Assembly: GCF_946478835.1 (NCBI RefSeq)
Contig: NZ_CAMLDV010000005.1
Coordinates: 1-48,413, forward strand
DNA: 48,413 bases
DNA from: an uncultured Bdellovibrio sp.
GTDB taxonomy: Bacteria > Bdellovibrionota > Bdellovibrionia > Bdellovibrionales > Bdellovibrionaceae
Direction: 5' to 3'
Part shown: one piece after another, positions 1-8,663 of the stretch
Numbering within the stretch: position 1 is the stretch's first letter
How the letters are laid out: each line of letters opens with the position of its first letter
Made by a program: the position numbers and the translations under genes
The notes under the pieces: model-generated
What the model was told of the DNA's origin: nothing
What the model saw: only the letters and a program-made list of their open reading frames with translations
The model's database searches: none

Positions 1-1421
1 TTATCAGTGATGTGCAACAACGCTTTTGTCGCTGTTTCATCCAACGTCTTCGCCGAATCGCAAAGAGACGGATACTCACTGATTCCCAGACTGACAGAAA
101 CCTTCATTCCGTTATCCATAAACGACGTGCCTTCGATAATTCGGCGCAGGCGTTCCGCACGTAAGGCAGCGCCTTTTTTCGGACAGTGAGGCAAGATCAT
201 CGCCATTTCATTGGCCGCCGTTCGACAAGTCACATCGTTAGTTCTGCTAGTCTTAGTGATGATCGTTGCGACTGATTTTAGCAACTCATCTTTCACCGCT
301 TCGCCTAAAGACGACTCAATCTCATAAATATCGTCCAGGGCCACTTTCACAACCGAGATCGGTTGCTTCAAGCGACGGGCGCGCGACACTTCATCACCCA
401 AGACTTTGTGATAGTAATTGCGATTGAAAAGCTCAGTGACGAAGTCTTGAACTTCCAACGAGTCTACTTTTTTCTCCAAAGCAAAATTTACGTAACAAAG
501 GGACATCAAAGTGAATTCTTCATTGAGAGTGGCAATCTCACCCGAGGTTAAACTGCCCGAGTAAACAAAGAGACCTTCCAAAGCATTATGCGCATACAAG
601 GGCAAAGCTTTCGGAGGATTGAATTTGAAAGCCTCAATAAGCATATCTGAAAAACGCACCGGCAAAAGACCCATCGCCATTTGCGCGCTGAGATCTTTCA
701 TATCGTTTGATTCAAGCTGAACGCCGACACCTTGAATATCAGATGCTGGAATTCCTTGCGCATGGGTCGCCACAAAGGAGCGCACCGAAGGAAGGAATTT
801 AAAATATACGCAAAGTGTACCTGTTTGAAGATGATTCAAATATTTTTGAATCAGGTCTTCTTTGCTTTGAGCGGTACGATACTCCGTGATTCGCATCGCG
901 ATGGATGGAGTCACGACTTTTTCCGCTTCCACTTTCTTCATGCTTGTCACAGCAGCTGAATGAATCTCTTCCATTTTTTCTTTTGTGGAATTGAGATCCT
1001 CAAAAAGCTGCTCATTTTGATAAGTCAGATAAATTTTTTCGCAGGCACGATCGACGGACCAAACAATGCGCGACTCTAGGGCCGCTTTTTCGTCAGAAAT
1101 CACATCCACAAAACCGTGGCTGTTGTATTGAGCTAAAATATCAAACTGACCCACAGAAGAAATCGCGATGAAGCGAATCTCATCATTGATTTCTCGAACC
1201 AGAGTTACAAAGTCACTTAACGATCCGGCCAACGCCGCCGTTGAGAATACCAAAAGATGCGGAGGATTCTCACGCAGTCTTTGATCTAAAGTTTCGGGAT
1301 CTTGAAAGTAATAAGCATCATAGCCGGCTTGCGAAAGGTATACTTTCGCAGAGGCCCCCAGATCCACGTCTGTGGTGAATACATAAACTGTAAACTGAGA
1401 ACTATAATCGCGAATGTTCAA
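1..1421 (-). CDS. REC-like plus degenerate GGDEF protein (c-di-GMP receptor type), C-terminus off window
   Basis: About 473 residues are visible; the 3' end lies beyond base 1. Residues about 10-125 look like a receiver domain, but the strand that should end in the phospho-acceptor Asp reads LLVFST, so phosphorylation is unlikely. A helical linker follows, then a GAF-like middle. Residues about 335-473 are a GGDEF domain whose signature is AANEM (402-406) instead of GGDEF/GGEEF, so cyclase activity should be lost. The inhibitory c-di-GMP site RxxD is intact as RTND (393-396), exactly five residues before the signature. The likely role is sensing c-di-GMP. The start is TTG at 1421, directly after the TAA of the upstream kinase (TAATTG), with AGAGGA five bases before it, so translation is probably coupled. 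The architecture recalls the degenerate-GGDEF protein CdgA of Bdellovibrio, but identity is not established. Confidence 0.85.
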   Translation of the reverse strand, partial: MNIRDYSSQFTVYVFTTDVDLGASAKVYLSQAGYDAYYFQDPETLDQRLRENPPHLLVFSTAALAGSLSDFVTLVREINDEIRFIAISSVGQFDILAQYNSHGFVDVISDEKAALESRIVWSVDRACEKIYLTYQNEQLFEDLNSTKEKMEEIHSAAVTSMKKVEAEKVVTPSIAMRITEYRTAQSKEDLIQKYLNHLQTGTLCVYFKFLPSVRSFVATHAQGIPASDIQGVGVQLESNDMKDLSAQMAMGLLPVRFSDMLIEAFKFNPPKALPLYAHNALEGLFVYSGSLTSGEIATLNEEFTLMSLCYVNFALEKKVDSLEVQDFVTELFNRNYYHKVLGDEVSRARRLKQPISVVKVALDDIYEIESSLGEAVKDELLKSVATIITKTSRTNDVTCRTAANEMAMILPHCPKKGAALRAERLRRIIEGTSFMDNGMKVSVSLGISEYPSLCDSAKTLDETATKALLHITD

Positions 1422-3731
1422 TTAAATCCTCTTTCCAGGTCGACGAATCTCAACGTGATAACCATCTAGCTTCGAAGTTTTTTGTTTTGCGGGTCCTTTG
1501 GGTGGAGCAACGAAATTGACCGGAGTTAATTCGTCGTCCATCGTCGCAAGTTCTTCACCTGTAGGAGTTCCTAAATTTGCGGCCGCAGCAACCACTGGCG
1601 CAACTGTCACTTCCTCAACAACAGGGGTTTCTACAACTTGAACAGCCGGAGCGGCTTTGGCTTTCGGAGTTTCTCCTAAGAAACCATCAATGAACGTCAA
1701 TTCATCATCGTTAAACAGGCTTACAGGCTCTGATTTTTTTGCCGGAGCTGTAGGCGCCTGCGCCAGTGACGGTGGCGCATTCGGTGGTGGTGGAATATTT
1801 GGTTTCACAGGTTCCGCGGGAGCTTCCACAACAGGAGTTGAAGCCACTACGGTCGGCATTTCCGTTTCAGGCTCTGAAGTTTCAACCGCATCGTGAACGG
1901 GCGTTGCTTCCGGAAGTTCTAAAAGATTGTCGATGTTCACATCCAATGGCGATGGAGGCGGTGTTTGTGCGCGCACTTCGGCAAACTGGAATTCCGCCTC
2001 TTCGCGATGAACAGATTCTTCTTTCAACTGAGGCAACTCTGGAGAAATCATGACTACTTCTTCCTTTACTTCAGGCGCTTTCAACACAGCTTGTGTTTGC
2101 AGTTTTCTAAAGAGCACAATCATCTTCGTTCCTTGACCGCGCTGTGATTCCACACGAACTTCGGCATTGTGTTCTTTTAAAATTCCAAACGCCACGGAAA
2201 GACCTAAGCCCATGTGATTATGGAAAGAACGAGTCGTAAAGAAAGGATCAAAGATTTTTTCTACGTTCGCGGCTTCAATGCCCTCACCGGAATCTTCAAT
2301 CACCATGTGAATGCCTTCAGCATCTTCAAACAAATCCACTTTCACTTCTTTTTTCGCCATGCGCTCCATGGCTTCCACAGAATTTTGCAGAATGTTTGTC
2401 ATGGCACGAATTATTGCATCGACGTGAAGATCAATCGCTGAAGTGTCTTGAATGTTTTTCGTAAGCTTCACGCCTTTTTGAGCGAAGAGTGGCTCCAGAC
2501 CTTTCAGCGCTTTTACCAAAGGACCTTCCACTTTCATGGAATTCTTTTCTTTCACTTCTTCGCCGGCGTAGCCCAAAAGTTTATCTAGAATTCCGCGGGC
2601 AGCTCTGGTTTCGCGAATAATGGAATCCGTACTTTGCGTGACGCCTTCACCTGGTTCTTTGGCAAGAATCATTTGCGAATAACCAAGAATTGAAGCCAAA
2701 GGTCCGCGCATTTCATGAGCAAGAGCTGAAGCCACGCGCATCGAAGCTTCGACTTTTTCTTTTTGCGCCACTTCAGGATCCAGAGCGATCACTTTTTCTG
2801 AAACGGCTGGAGCCGCTGGTTTTGCCTTGGCTTCTGCAAGTTCTGTTTCAAGTTTATCGATTTGTTTTTCGGTAGGAACGATGATGAGCAAAGAGCCTGC
2901 GATTCCGACAAGAGCCAACCCACAACCCATCAACAAAAATTGCCACCAAAGACCTGTGCGGCCTTTCATGGTTTCACTCAAAGGTGCCGAGCTTAGGACT
3001 AACAAATTACTTTGCGGAACCATTTCATACATTCCGTAAAGATCGCCGCTTTTCAGTTTGTAAGTGTTGCTTCCGTGCGAAGAACCACTTTGCTGGGCAT
3101 CTTTGAAAACAGGATCATCACGCATCACCGTCCCCAAGTATTCAGGCACGGAGTGGCCGACCGTCAGACCTGTTGATGTCACGATCGAAAAAGAACTCAA
3201 CGCGCCTCTTTGCGCATCAATCAATGATTGAAATACTTCACCCGAACCGATGAGCGCGTAAGCTTTGTTTCCCTCTAAGAAAACCAAAGCCACATAGCGA
3301 CCGTGTTGAGAATCTTGAAAAGGTTTTACATAAAAACGCAAATCAGAAGTGCGCCCCGCGATGGAACCCACTGCGGATTTCACGAACTCTTTTGTCCAAT
3401 TGGCCGCTTTAGAATTTTCTTTAGTTAATAAAACTTGCGGTTCAAGATTTGAACCACTCACGGAAAAAGACACCGCCGCATAGTAAGGCGCCAATGAATT
3501 CCAGTTCAATTTTCCTTTTTGGAAATTATCCGCGCTGAAAGTAGAAACAACTCTTTGCAAAGATTTAAGTTCCGTTGCTAAAGAGCGGTTCATGGCACCA
3601 AGCTGAGTGCGCGTTTGCGCCTCCACCCAACTCATTCGGTCGCCATACACAAAGCTGTCTGTGCGCCATAAAACTGCGCCAATAAATACGGCTGCAACGG
3701 CAACTAAAACGGCGATGAGTTTTACTTTCAT
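1422..3731 (-). CDS. Membrane sensor histidine kinase with long Pro-rich tail
   Basis: 769 residues. There is a membrane segment at about 4-22, an extracytoplasmic sensor region at 30-258, and a second membrane segment at about 262-285. The HisKA H-box is AHEMRGPLAS with phospho-acceptor His339. The HATPase_c domain shows the N-box (ILQNSVEAM, Asn450), G1 (DSGEGI, 480-485), the F-box FDPFFTT and G2 (MGLGLS, 507-512). Phosphate should therefore pass from this kinase to an unlinked response regulator; no complete receiver is encoded nearby. Residues about 545-769 form a Pro/Glu/Ala/Val-rich, probably disordered tail ending in a basic patch (KLDGYHVEIRRPGKRI). Such a tail is unusual for NtrB-like kinases. 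The SD is GGAGGG nine bases before ATG. It is the first gene of a two-gene operon with the degenerate GGDEF protein, suggesting one signalling unit. Confidence 0.93.
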   Translation of the reverse strand: MKVKLIAVLVAVAAVFIGAVLWRTDSFVYGDRMSWVEAQTRTQLGAMNRSLATELKSLQRVVSTFSADNFQKGKLNWNSLAPYYAAVSFSVSGSNLEPQVLLTKENSKAANWTKEFVKSAVGSIAGRTSDLRFYVKPFQDSQHGRYVALVFLEGNKAYALIGSGEVFQSLIDAQRGALSSFSIVTSTGLTVGHSVPEYLGTVMRDDPVFKDAQQSGSSHGSNTYKLKSGDLYGMYEMVPQSNLLVLSSAPLSETMKGRTGLWWQFLLMGCGLALVGIAGSLLIIVPTEKQIDKLETELAEAKAKPAAPAVSEKVIALDPEVAQKEKVEASMRVASALAHEMRGPLASILGYSQMILAKEPGEGVTQSTDSIIRETRAARGILDKLLGYAGEEVKEKNSMKVEGPLVKALKGLEPLFAQKGVKLTKNIQDTSAIDLHVDAIIRAMTNILQNSVEAMERMAKKEVKVDLFEDAEGIHMVIEDSGEGIEAANVEKIFDPFFTTRSFHNHMGLGLSVAFGILKEHNAEVRVESQRGQGTKMIVLFRKLQTQAVLKAPEVKEEVVMISPELPQLKEESVHREEAEFQFAEVRAQTPPPSPLDVNIDNLLELPEATPVHDAVETSEPETEMPTVVASTPVVEAPAEPVKPNIPPPPNAPPSLAQAPTAPAKKSEPVSLFNDDELTFIDGFLGETPKAKAAPAVQVVETPVVEEVTVAPVVAAAANLGTPTGEELATMDDELTPVNFVAPPKGPAKQKTSKLDGYHVEIRRPGKRI

Positions 3732-3892
3732 TAAACGAGTCCCTCCGTGAACTGCTTCAGCCTCCGCGCCCTGCGCTCCGGCTCTGCCGGCATCCGCCGA
3801 ACCCCATTGATATTATTGTAGTTTTAGAAAGTGATAAGATGCAAGTAAGAGTCCTTTGCAAATGCCATTAAAAGGAGTAGAAGATCCTCACT
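3732..3892. other. Intergenic region with GC-rich tandem mini-hairpins
   Basis: This is the divergent spacer between the kinase and nadB. Bases about 3756-3800 are strikingly GC-rich compared with the AT-rich remainder. They hold two adjacent triloop hairpins, GCGC-CCT-GCGC (3766-3776) and CCGGC-TCT-GCCGG (3778-3790). They would lie in the 5' leader of the kinase message if its promoter is upstream of them. The AT-rich half (3805-3850) probably carries the nadB promoter, but no clean -35/-10 pair can be assigned. Confidence 0.45.
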
Positions 3893-5506
3893 ATGAGTAC
3901 TCATCGTTCCGATGTTTTGATTGTTGGTTCCGGCACTGCCGGGTTGGCTTTGGCCCTCAAACTTTCCTCGCAAGGAAAAGTGATTGTTCTTGCGAAAGAA
4001 ACTGCGGGAGGGACGAACTCCGCGATGGCCCAAGGCGGGATCTCGGCGGTGATGTCGGAGGAAGACAGTTTTGAGTCTCACATTCAGGATACTTTGGTAG
4101 CTGGAGCAGGCCTCTGCAAAGAAACTGTCGTCAGGAACTATGTCGAGCAAGCCCCTGATCGCATTCAAGATTTGATAAACTGGGGCGTTCATTTTGATGT
4201 TCGCAAACGCGGATCTGAGGAAACTAACGAAATTGATTTGACGCGCGAAGGCGGACACAGCTTCCGTCGCATTCTTCACTTCGAAGACCAAACGGGTTTG
4301 GAAATTCATCGCACTCTTTTGGCTCGCGTTCGCGAAAATCCAAACATTGTTTTGATGGAGCGTTTCTACGCGATCGACTTGATTGTAAACAAAGAAGTCG
4401 ACGCTGAGGACATGGATCCTGTTCAATGTATCGGTTGTTATGCCCTCAATAAAAATGATAACGAGGTGCATACATTTTTAGCAAAGAACACCATTCTTGC
4501 GACCGGTGGTGCTGGCAAAGTTTATCTTTACACTTCCAATTGGAGTGGCGCGACCGGTGATGGAATCGCGATGGCCTACCGAGTGGGTGCACGCATTGCG
4601 AACCTGGAGTTCATGCAGTTCCATCCCACTTGCCTTTTCCACCGTGAGTCCCGCAATTTTTTAATTTCAGAAGCTTTGCGCGGTGAGGGCGGCGTTCTTA
4701 TCGACAGCAAAGGCAATGCTTTCATGTCGAAGTATCACAAACTCGGCTCGCTAGCTCCTCGCGATGTCGTCGCTCGTTCGATCGATAACGAGATGAAAAA
4801 AACCGGAGCGGAATGTGTCTACCTGGACATGACGAAACTTGATCGCGAGTTTTTAAAAAATCGTTTTCCGACTATCTTTAATAAATGTCTTGAGTACGGC
4901 ATCGACATGAGTGCGCAACCTATTCCGGTGGTTCCCGCAGCTCACTACCTGTGCGGCGGAGTGATGACCGATTTGAATGGACGCACCGATGTTCCAGGCT
5001 TGTGGGCGATTGGCGAAACGGCATGCACGGGTCTTCACGGCGCAAATCGTTTGGCCTCCAACTCACTTTTGGAATGCCTGACGATGGCACACAATTGCTC
5101 TGAAGAAATCAAAACTCATTGGGCTAGTTACGAGTTTTTCAAAAAAGAACCGAAGCCCTGGACTCACCCGCAAGAATCCAACGATGACGAGATGATCGTT
5201 ATCAATCACATGTGGGACGAGATTCGCCGCCTGATGTGGAACTACATGGGCATTCTTCGCTCTAACAAACGTCTGGAACGAGCACAGCACCGTCTTAAGA
5301 ATATTCTTTCTGAAACAAAAGAATATTACTCCAACATGAAAATCCATTCGGACATTTTGGAGTTGCGTAACATTGCCATTGTGGCCGATTTGTCCGTTGA
5401 GTGCGCCTTGCGCCGCCATGAATCGCGAGGCATTCACTATAACATCGACTATCCGGAAAAGAGCCAGCAACCTCACGATACAATCGTGGTCCGGGGCCTG
5501 ATTTGA
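3893..5506 (+). CDS. nadB: L-aspartate oxidase
   Basis: 537 residues. This FAD flavoenzyme oxidises L-aspartate to iminoaspartate, the first step of de novo NAD synthesis; quinolinate synthase (NadA) uses the product. The Rossmann FAD motif is GSGTAGL (12-18). The active-site blocks of the NadB/succinate dehydrogenase flavoprotein family are all present: GHSFRRILH (121-129), FMQFHPT with His244, APRDVVARS with Arg290, AAHYLCGG with His351, and GLHGANRLASNS (380-391). The catalytic positions match the E. coli numbering. The C-terminal helical domain is complete and the length is normal for NadB. The SD-like AAAGGAG is about 13 bases before ATG, rather far. No nadA or nadC is adjacent. Confidence 0.97.
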   Translation: MSTHRSDVLIVGSGTAGLALALKLSSQGKVIVLAKETAGGTNSAMAQGGISAVMSEEDSFESHIQDTLVAGAGLCKETVVRNYVEQAPDRIQDLINWGVHFDVRKRGSEETNEIDLTREGGHSFRRILHFEDQTGLEIHRTLLARVRENPNIVLMERFYAIDLIVNKEVDAEDMDPVQCIGCYALNKNDNEVHTFLAKNTILATGGAGKVYLYTSNWSGATGDGIAMAYRVGARIANLEFMQFHPTCLFHRESRNFLISEALRGEGGVLIDSKGNAFMSKYHKLGSLAPRDVVARSIDNEMKKTGAECVYLDMTKLDREFLKNRFPTIFNKCLEYGIDMSAQPIPVVPAAHYLCGGVMTDLNGRTDVPGLWAIGETACTGLHGANRLASNSLLECLTMAHNCSEEIKTHWASYEFFKKEPKPWTHPQESNDDEMIVINHMWDEIRRLMWNYMGILRSNKRLERAQHRLKNILSETKEYYSNMKIHSDILELRNIAIVADLSVECALRRHESRGIHYNIDYPEKSQQPHDTIVVRGLI

Positions 5507-5511
5507 CTTGC

Positions 5512-5531
5512 GCCGTGAGAGCACTCACGGC
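5512..5531 (+). terminator. Hairpin just after nadB, no U-tract
   Basis: A perfect inverted repeat, GCCGTGAG-AGCA-CTCACGGC, lies six bases after the nadB stop codon. No T-run follows, so it is not a classic intrinsic terminator. It may stabilise the nadB mRNA end or attenuate readthrough into the hydrolase gene. Confidence 0.4.
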
Positions 5532-5545
5532 AAGCTAAACTCAGT

Positions 5546-6397
5546 ATGTACAAAAGATCAGAAGGTTTCTTTAAAGGTTATCAAGACATCAATTTGTTCT
5601 TTCAACTTTGGGAAAATCCCGAAGCGCAGGGAACGATCATCATCACTCACGGTCACGGTGAACATTCTGAATCCTACAGCCGCTTGGTGAAAGCATTTGA
5701 AAACGACAAGTGGAGTTTTTACGCGTGGGATTTGCGCGGTCACGGTCGCTCCGAAGGACGCCGTGGTTATGTGGCGGAATTTGATGACTACTGCCGTGAT
5801 TACAAAATCTTCCTAGACATGGTGATGAAAGAAGAAAAGGTTCGCAAAGGACCTGTGATCTTGTTCTGTCACTCGATGGGTGCCTTGGTTGAGTTAAAAA
5901 CTTTATTGCGTAATTCAGATATCAACTACACAGGCTTGATTGTCAGCTCCCCGCTTTTGGGACTTTCAGTTCCAGTTCCTTTGTACAAATCCAAAGCGGC
6001 AACTATTTTCAATAAAATTCTTCCGCAAATCACGATGGGGAACGAGCTTAAAAACGAAATGCTCACTCGCGATCCGGATGTGATTCGTGAATTTGAACAA
6101 GATGCTCTTCGCCACACGCGTGTGTCGCCAGGAGCTTTCTTGGGCTTTTTGGATTCATTTGATTTTGTTCGCCCTCGCGCTAATCATATCACAAAACCAG
6201 CGCTGTTTATTATTGCAGAAAACGATGAGGTCGTGAGTTCTTCAGAAGCTAAAACTTTCTATGATAAATTAGGAAGTGCGCAAAAAGAGATTTACATCTA
6301 TCCGAATGCAAAACATGAGTTGATCAACGACATCATCCGCAACACCGTTTTTGCTGATATCAAAAAGTTCCTTGATGGTTTTTTGGAGTCTAAATAA
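5546..6397 (+). CDS. Alpha/beta hydrolase, lysophospholipase or monoacylglycerol lipase type
   Basis: 283 residues with no signal peptide, so probably cytoplasmic or peripheral to the inner membrane. It has the Hydrolase_4 pattern: the oxyanion segment THGHGEH (34-40), then WDLRGHGRSEG (61-71). The nucleophile elbow is FCHSMGA with Ser110, so Cys replaces the usual Gly before His-Ser. The acid is probably Asp227 (AENDEVV) and the base is His257 (NAKHELIND). Relatives hydrolyse lysophospholipids or monoglycerides, so a role in membrane or prey lipid turnover is plausible but inferred. No good SD is visible before ATG 5546. The stop codon overlaps the start of the following lipoprotein (TAATG), indicating coupling. 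Confidence 0.88.
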   Translation: MYKRSEGFFKGYQDINLFFQLWENPEAQGTIIITHGHGEHSESYSRLVKAFENDKWSFYAWDLRGHGRSEGRRGYVAEFDDYCRDYKIFLDMVMKEEKVRKGPVILFCHSMGALVELKTLLRNSDINYTGLIVSSPLLGLSVPVPLYKSKAATIFNKILPQITMGNELKNEMLTRDPDVIREFEQDALRHTRVSPGAFLGFLDSFDFVRPRANHITKPALFIIAENDEVVSSSEAKTFYDKLGSAQKEIYIYPNAKHELINDIIRNTVFADIKKFLDGFLESK

Positions 6398-6978
6398 TGA
6401 AATATCTTTTAGGTCTTTTCTTAGTTCTTACAGCTTGCGCTTCTTATGAGGTGACTCCTGCCGGCCACACAATGCCGACGACAGGCGACTACATGAGCAT
6501 CATCGAAAAGCATTCAGATAAAGTGCGCCGCTATTCTGGTTTTTACAATACGTTAGATATGGAAGCGACAGTCATCAACTCAGAAGTGGCAGCGGCTCAA
6601 CTGCAACAGGGCGCCATGCTTTACCAATGGGACGAAAAAAGATTCGCTGAAGAAAAAACAAACTACGAAAATCGCCTGAGCAAAGAAACAGAAGTTTTCT
6701 TGAGCTTCTACACTCCTGAAAGAAAAAACGACGATCTTTTCAAAGCCAATACGATGTGGAAGATTTTCTTGGATGTTGATGGCAAACGCTACGAAGGAAA
6801 AGCGAAGAAAATCAAATTACAGTTGGCAGAGATCGAGGGGCTTTATCCTTATCACAACCGCTTCTACACGCCTTATTCCGTGATCTTCCCGGTGCCTATG
6901 CGCTCTATCGAAGGCAAACCTTTGAAGATGACAATCACGGGCGCCGTGGGCTCCGGAGTTCTTGAATTTAAACCTTAA
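6397..6978 (+). CDS. Small lipoprotein of unknown function
   Basis: 193 residues. The N-terminus is a lipoprotein signal with lipobox LTAC and lipidated Cys14. Asp is not at +2 (Ala-Ser follows), so outer-membrane sorting is likely. The mature part is mixed alpha/beta with many charged residues and no motif I recognise. The start overlaps the hydrolase stop (TAATG), and a GGAG sits eight bases upstream inside the hydrolase gene. The two are therefore co-translated and probably functionally linked. It converges with the next gene and the stops share the bases TTAA. Confidence 0.85.
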   Translation: MKYLLGLFLVLTACASYEVTPAGHTMPTTGDYMSIIEKHSDKVRRYSGFYNTLDMEATVINSEVAAAQLQQGAMLYQWDEKRFAEEKTNYENRLSKETEVFLSFYTPERKNDDLFKANTMWKIFLDVDGKRYEGKAKKIKLQLAEIEGLYPYHNRFYTPYSVIFPVPMRSIEGKPLKMTITGAVGSGVLEFKP

Positions 6979-7790
6979 TTTTGTAAGCGGTGAAGAGCTT
7001 CTTCTTCGCTCATGTATTTTGAAAAGACGCGAAGGAAACTTCCGTCTTTTTTCATTTCAGCCAAAGCCTTTTCAAAAGACTGTTTCTCAGCGGCACTTAC
7101 ACGGCGCTTAGAAAGATAAAGTCCAACTTGGACCTTTTTGGAAAGATCCACGACTTTTTCAACCTGATCTTCCATCTTCTGTTTCTTTGTATGATAAGAA
7201 GTCACTAACGCTGAAAACAGTACGGCCTGCACCCGTCCTTCTTTTAAAAGTCGAAAAGCAATATCCGGAGTCGGAACACCCACCAAACGGGAGGCTTTCA
7301 AAAGACGAGTCTCTTCACTTTCTGAAATCACGGACCTATTGCCGATCATATAGGCAAATTTGATTTTTTCATCGTTCAAATAGTCTTCGATTTTTTTCCC
7401 ACGAGCGAAAACTTTCTTTGCTACGGTCAATTCGCGCTGACTGTTATAAAATGGGATAAAATCTCCACCCGTTTCATATTCAGACGATTTCACCATCAAG
7501 GCCAGAACGTCGACGCGGCCGTGATTGATTTGATCAACCGCAGAAGGTCTTGGCAGTTCCGACTCGATAAACTGACAACCCATTTTATCTTTAATGATCA
7601 CGATAAGGTCGTGAGCCAGCCCCTGAAGGCGGCCGTTCTCTCTATAGGCAAAGGGCTCAAAATTATTCAGCCCTACTAAAAAACGTCTTTCGCAAGTGTT
7701 CTTTGTTCCTTTTTCTTGCAGCTGGGCCGGTACCTGCTGAGCAAGTACACCGAGAAATAAAAATAAGATAAGAGAGCGAAAGAATAACAT
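6975..7790 (-). CDS. Periplasmic solute-binding protein, family 3-like
   Basis: 271 residues with a signal peptide (about 1-22). The start of the mature domain, FLVGLNNFEPFAYRENGRLQ, is the typical opening of the SBP_bac_3 fold that binds amino acids or similar ligands. The second lobe ends with a helix-rich segment near SFEKALAEMKKDGSFLRVF, also typical. No ABC permease or ATPase gene is adjacent, so it may act as an orphan binding protein or sensor input, as is common for single-domain members. AAGGA lies six bases before ATG. The 3' end overlaps the convergent lipoprotein gene by four bases. Confidence 0.85.
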   Translation of the reverse strand: MLFFRSLILFLFLGVLAQQVPAQLQEKGTKNTCERRFLVGLNNFEPFAYRENGRLQGLAHDLIVIIKDKMGCQFIESELPRPSAVDQINHGRVDVLALMVKSSEYETGGDFIPFYNSQRELTVAKKVFARGKKIEDYLNDEKIKFAYMIGNRSVISESEETRLLKASRLVGVPTPDIAFRLLKEGRVQAVLFSALVTSYHTKKQKMEDQVEKVVDLSKKVQVGLYLSKRRVSAAEKQSFEKALAEMKKDGSFLRVFSKYMSEEEALHRLQN

Positions 7791-7879
7791 CGTTGATCCT
7801 TGCCCTCTTTCTCGGAATATTGCTTAGTAGAATAAAGCACTCTTACCGGAAAGTAAGATTCACATTTTACATGTTCGCC

Positions 7880-8656
7880 CTAGGATCTTTTAAAGCGGCG
7901 AGCGACTTCAATCTCAAAAAGAGGCTTCGCAAATTTAGCGATTTTTAAGCCGACACCCGTTAGCCCCGATGGCTCCATGTCAGCTAAATCATGAAGAATC
8001 GCATCGCGAATCATCTGCGCATATTTTGCAGGTGAAATAGCTTCGTTCGGAATCTGGAAATTTTTAGAATAAAGAGTTTCAATTTCGTCAAACATACGAG
8101 TTTTAATTCCGGGAGTTACAAGAAGCAGCGTTGTCACACCCGTGTCTTTCAACTCCATGCGAATGCAGTCTGTGAAAGCAGCGACGGCAGCTTTGGATGC
8201 GGCGTATGTGGAAGCGCAAGGAAAATGCATGAAAGCGGAAACGCTGGAATTATTAATAATTTTCCCACGCTTTCGTTGCAACATTCCTGGCAAAACGCCG
8301 TGGGTAAGGTGAATGAGCGCATTCACATTTACTTGCAACATTTTATAAATATCATCCATGGGCTGATCTTCAATCAAACCGCCCGTGAGCATGCCGGCGT
8401 TATTAAACAAAATATCTACAGGCGTGTCTTTCAGACGTTGAACTAAGTCTTCAACCCCACCACGTGTTGAAAGATCGGCATCCCATACCGTGACTGATTT
8501 CGCACCGGCGTTTTCCATTTCTTTGATAATGTCGCCATCGGATTTTCTTAAAACCAAATGCAAATGAGCTTTGTCTTCCGCGCACATTTTTGCGAAAGCT
8601 TTACCGATTCCCCGACTGGCGCCCGTTACTAAGACATGACGATTTACAATCTCCAT
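7880..8656 (-). CDS. Short-chain dehydrogenase/reductase
   Basis: 258 residues of the classical SDR family. The NAD(P)-binding motif TGASRGIG is at 11-18 and NNAG at 85-88. The catalytic triad is Ser138, Tyr151 and Lys155 (YAASK). The enzyme should oxidise or reduce a hydroxyl/keto group using NAD(P)H; the substrate cannot be deduced. The Arg15 environment in the glycine motif is compatible with NADPH. It starts seven bases after rnhA stops, with its SD (AAGGA) inside the rnhA end, so it is the second gene of a two-gene operon. No functional link between the two is obvious. Confidence 0.92.
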   Translation of the reverse strand: MEIVNRHVLVTGASRGIGKAFAKMCAEDKAHLHLVLRKSDGDIIKEMENAGAKSVTVWDADLSTRGGVEDLVQRLKDTPVDILFNNAGMLTGGLIEDQPMDDIYKMLQVNVNALIHLTHGVLPGMLQRKRGKIINNSSVSAFMHFPCASTYAASKAAVAAFTDCIRMELKDTGVTTLLLVTPGIKTRMFDEIETLYSKNFQIPNEAISPAKYAQMIRDAILHDLADMEPSGLTGVGLKIAKFAKPLFEIEVARRFKRS

Positions 8657-8663
8657 GGCGTGC

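Noticed and set aside
3824..4471. Long minus-strand open frame inside nadB
   Set aside because: It is antisense to a fully conserved nadB sequence, with no SD and low-complexity translation. It is a shadow frame.
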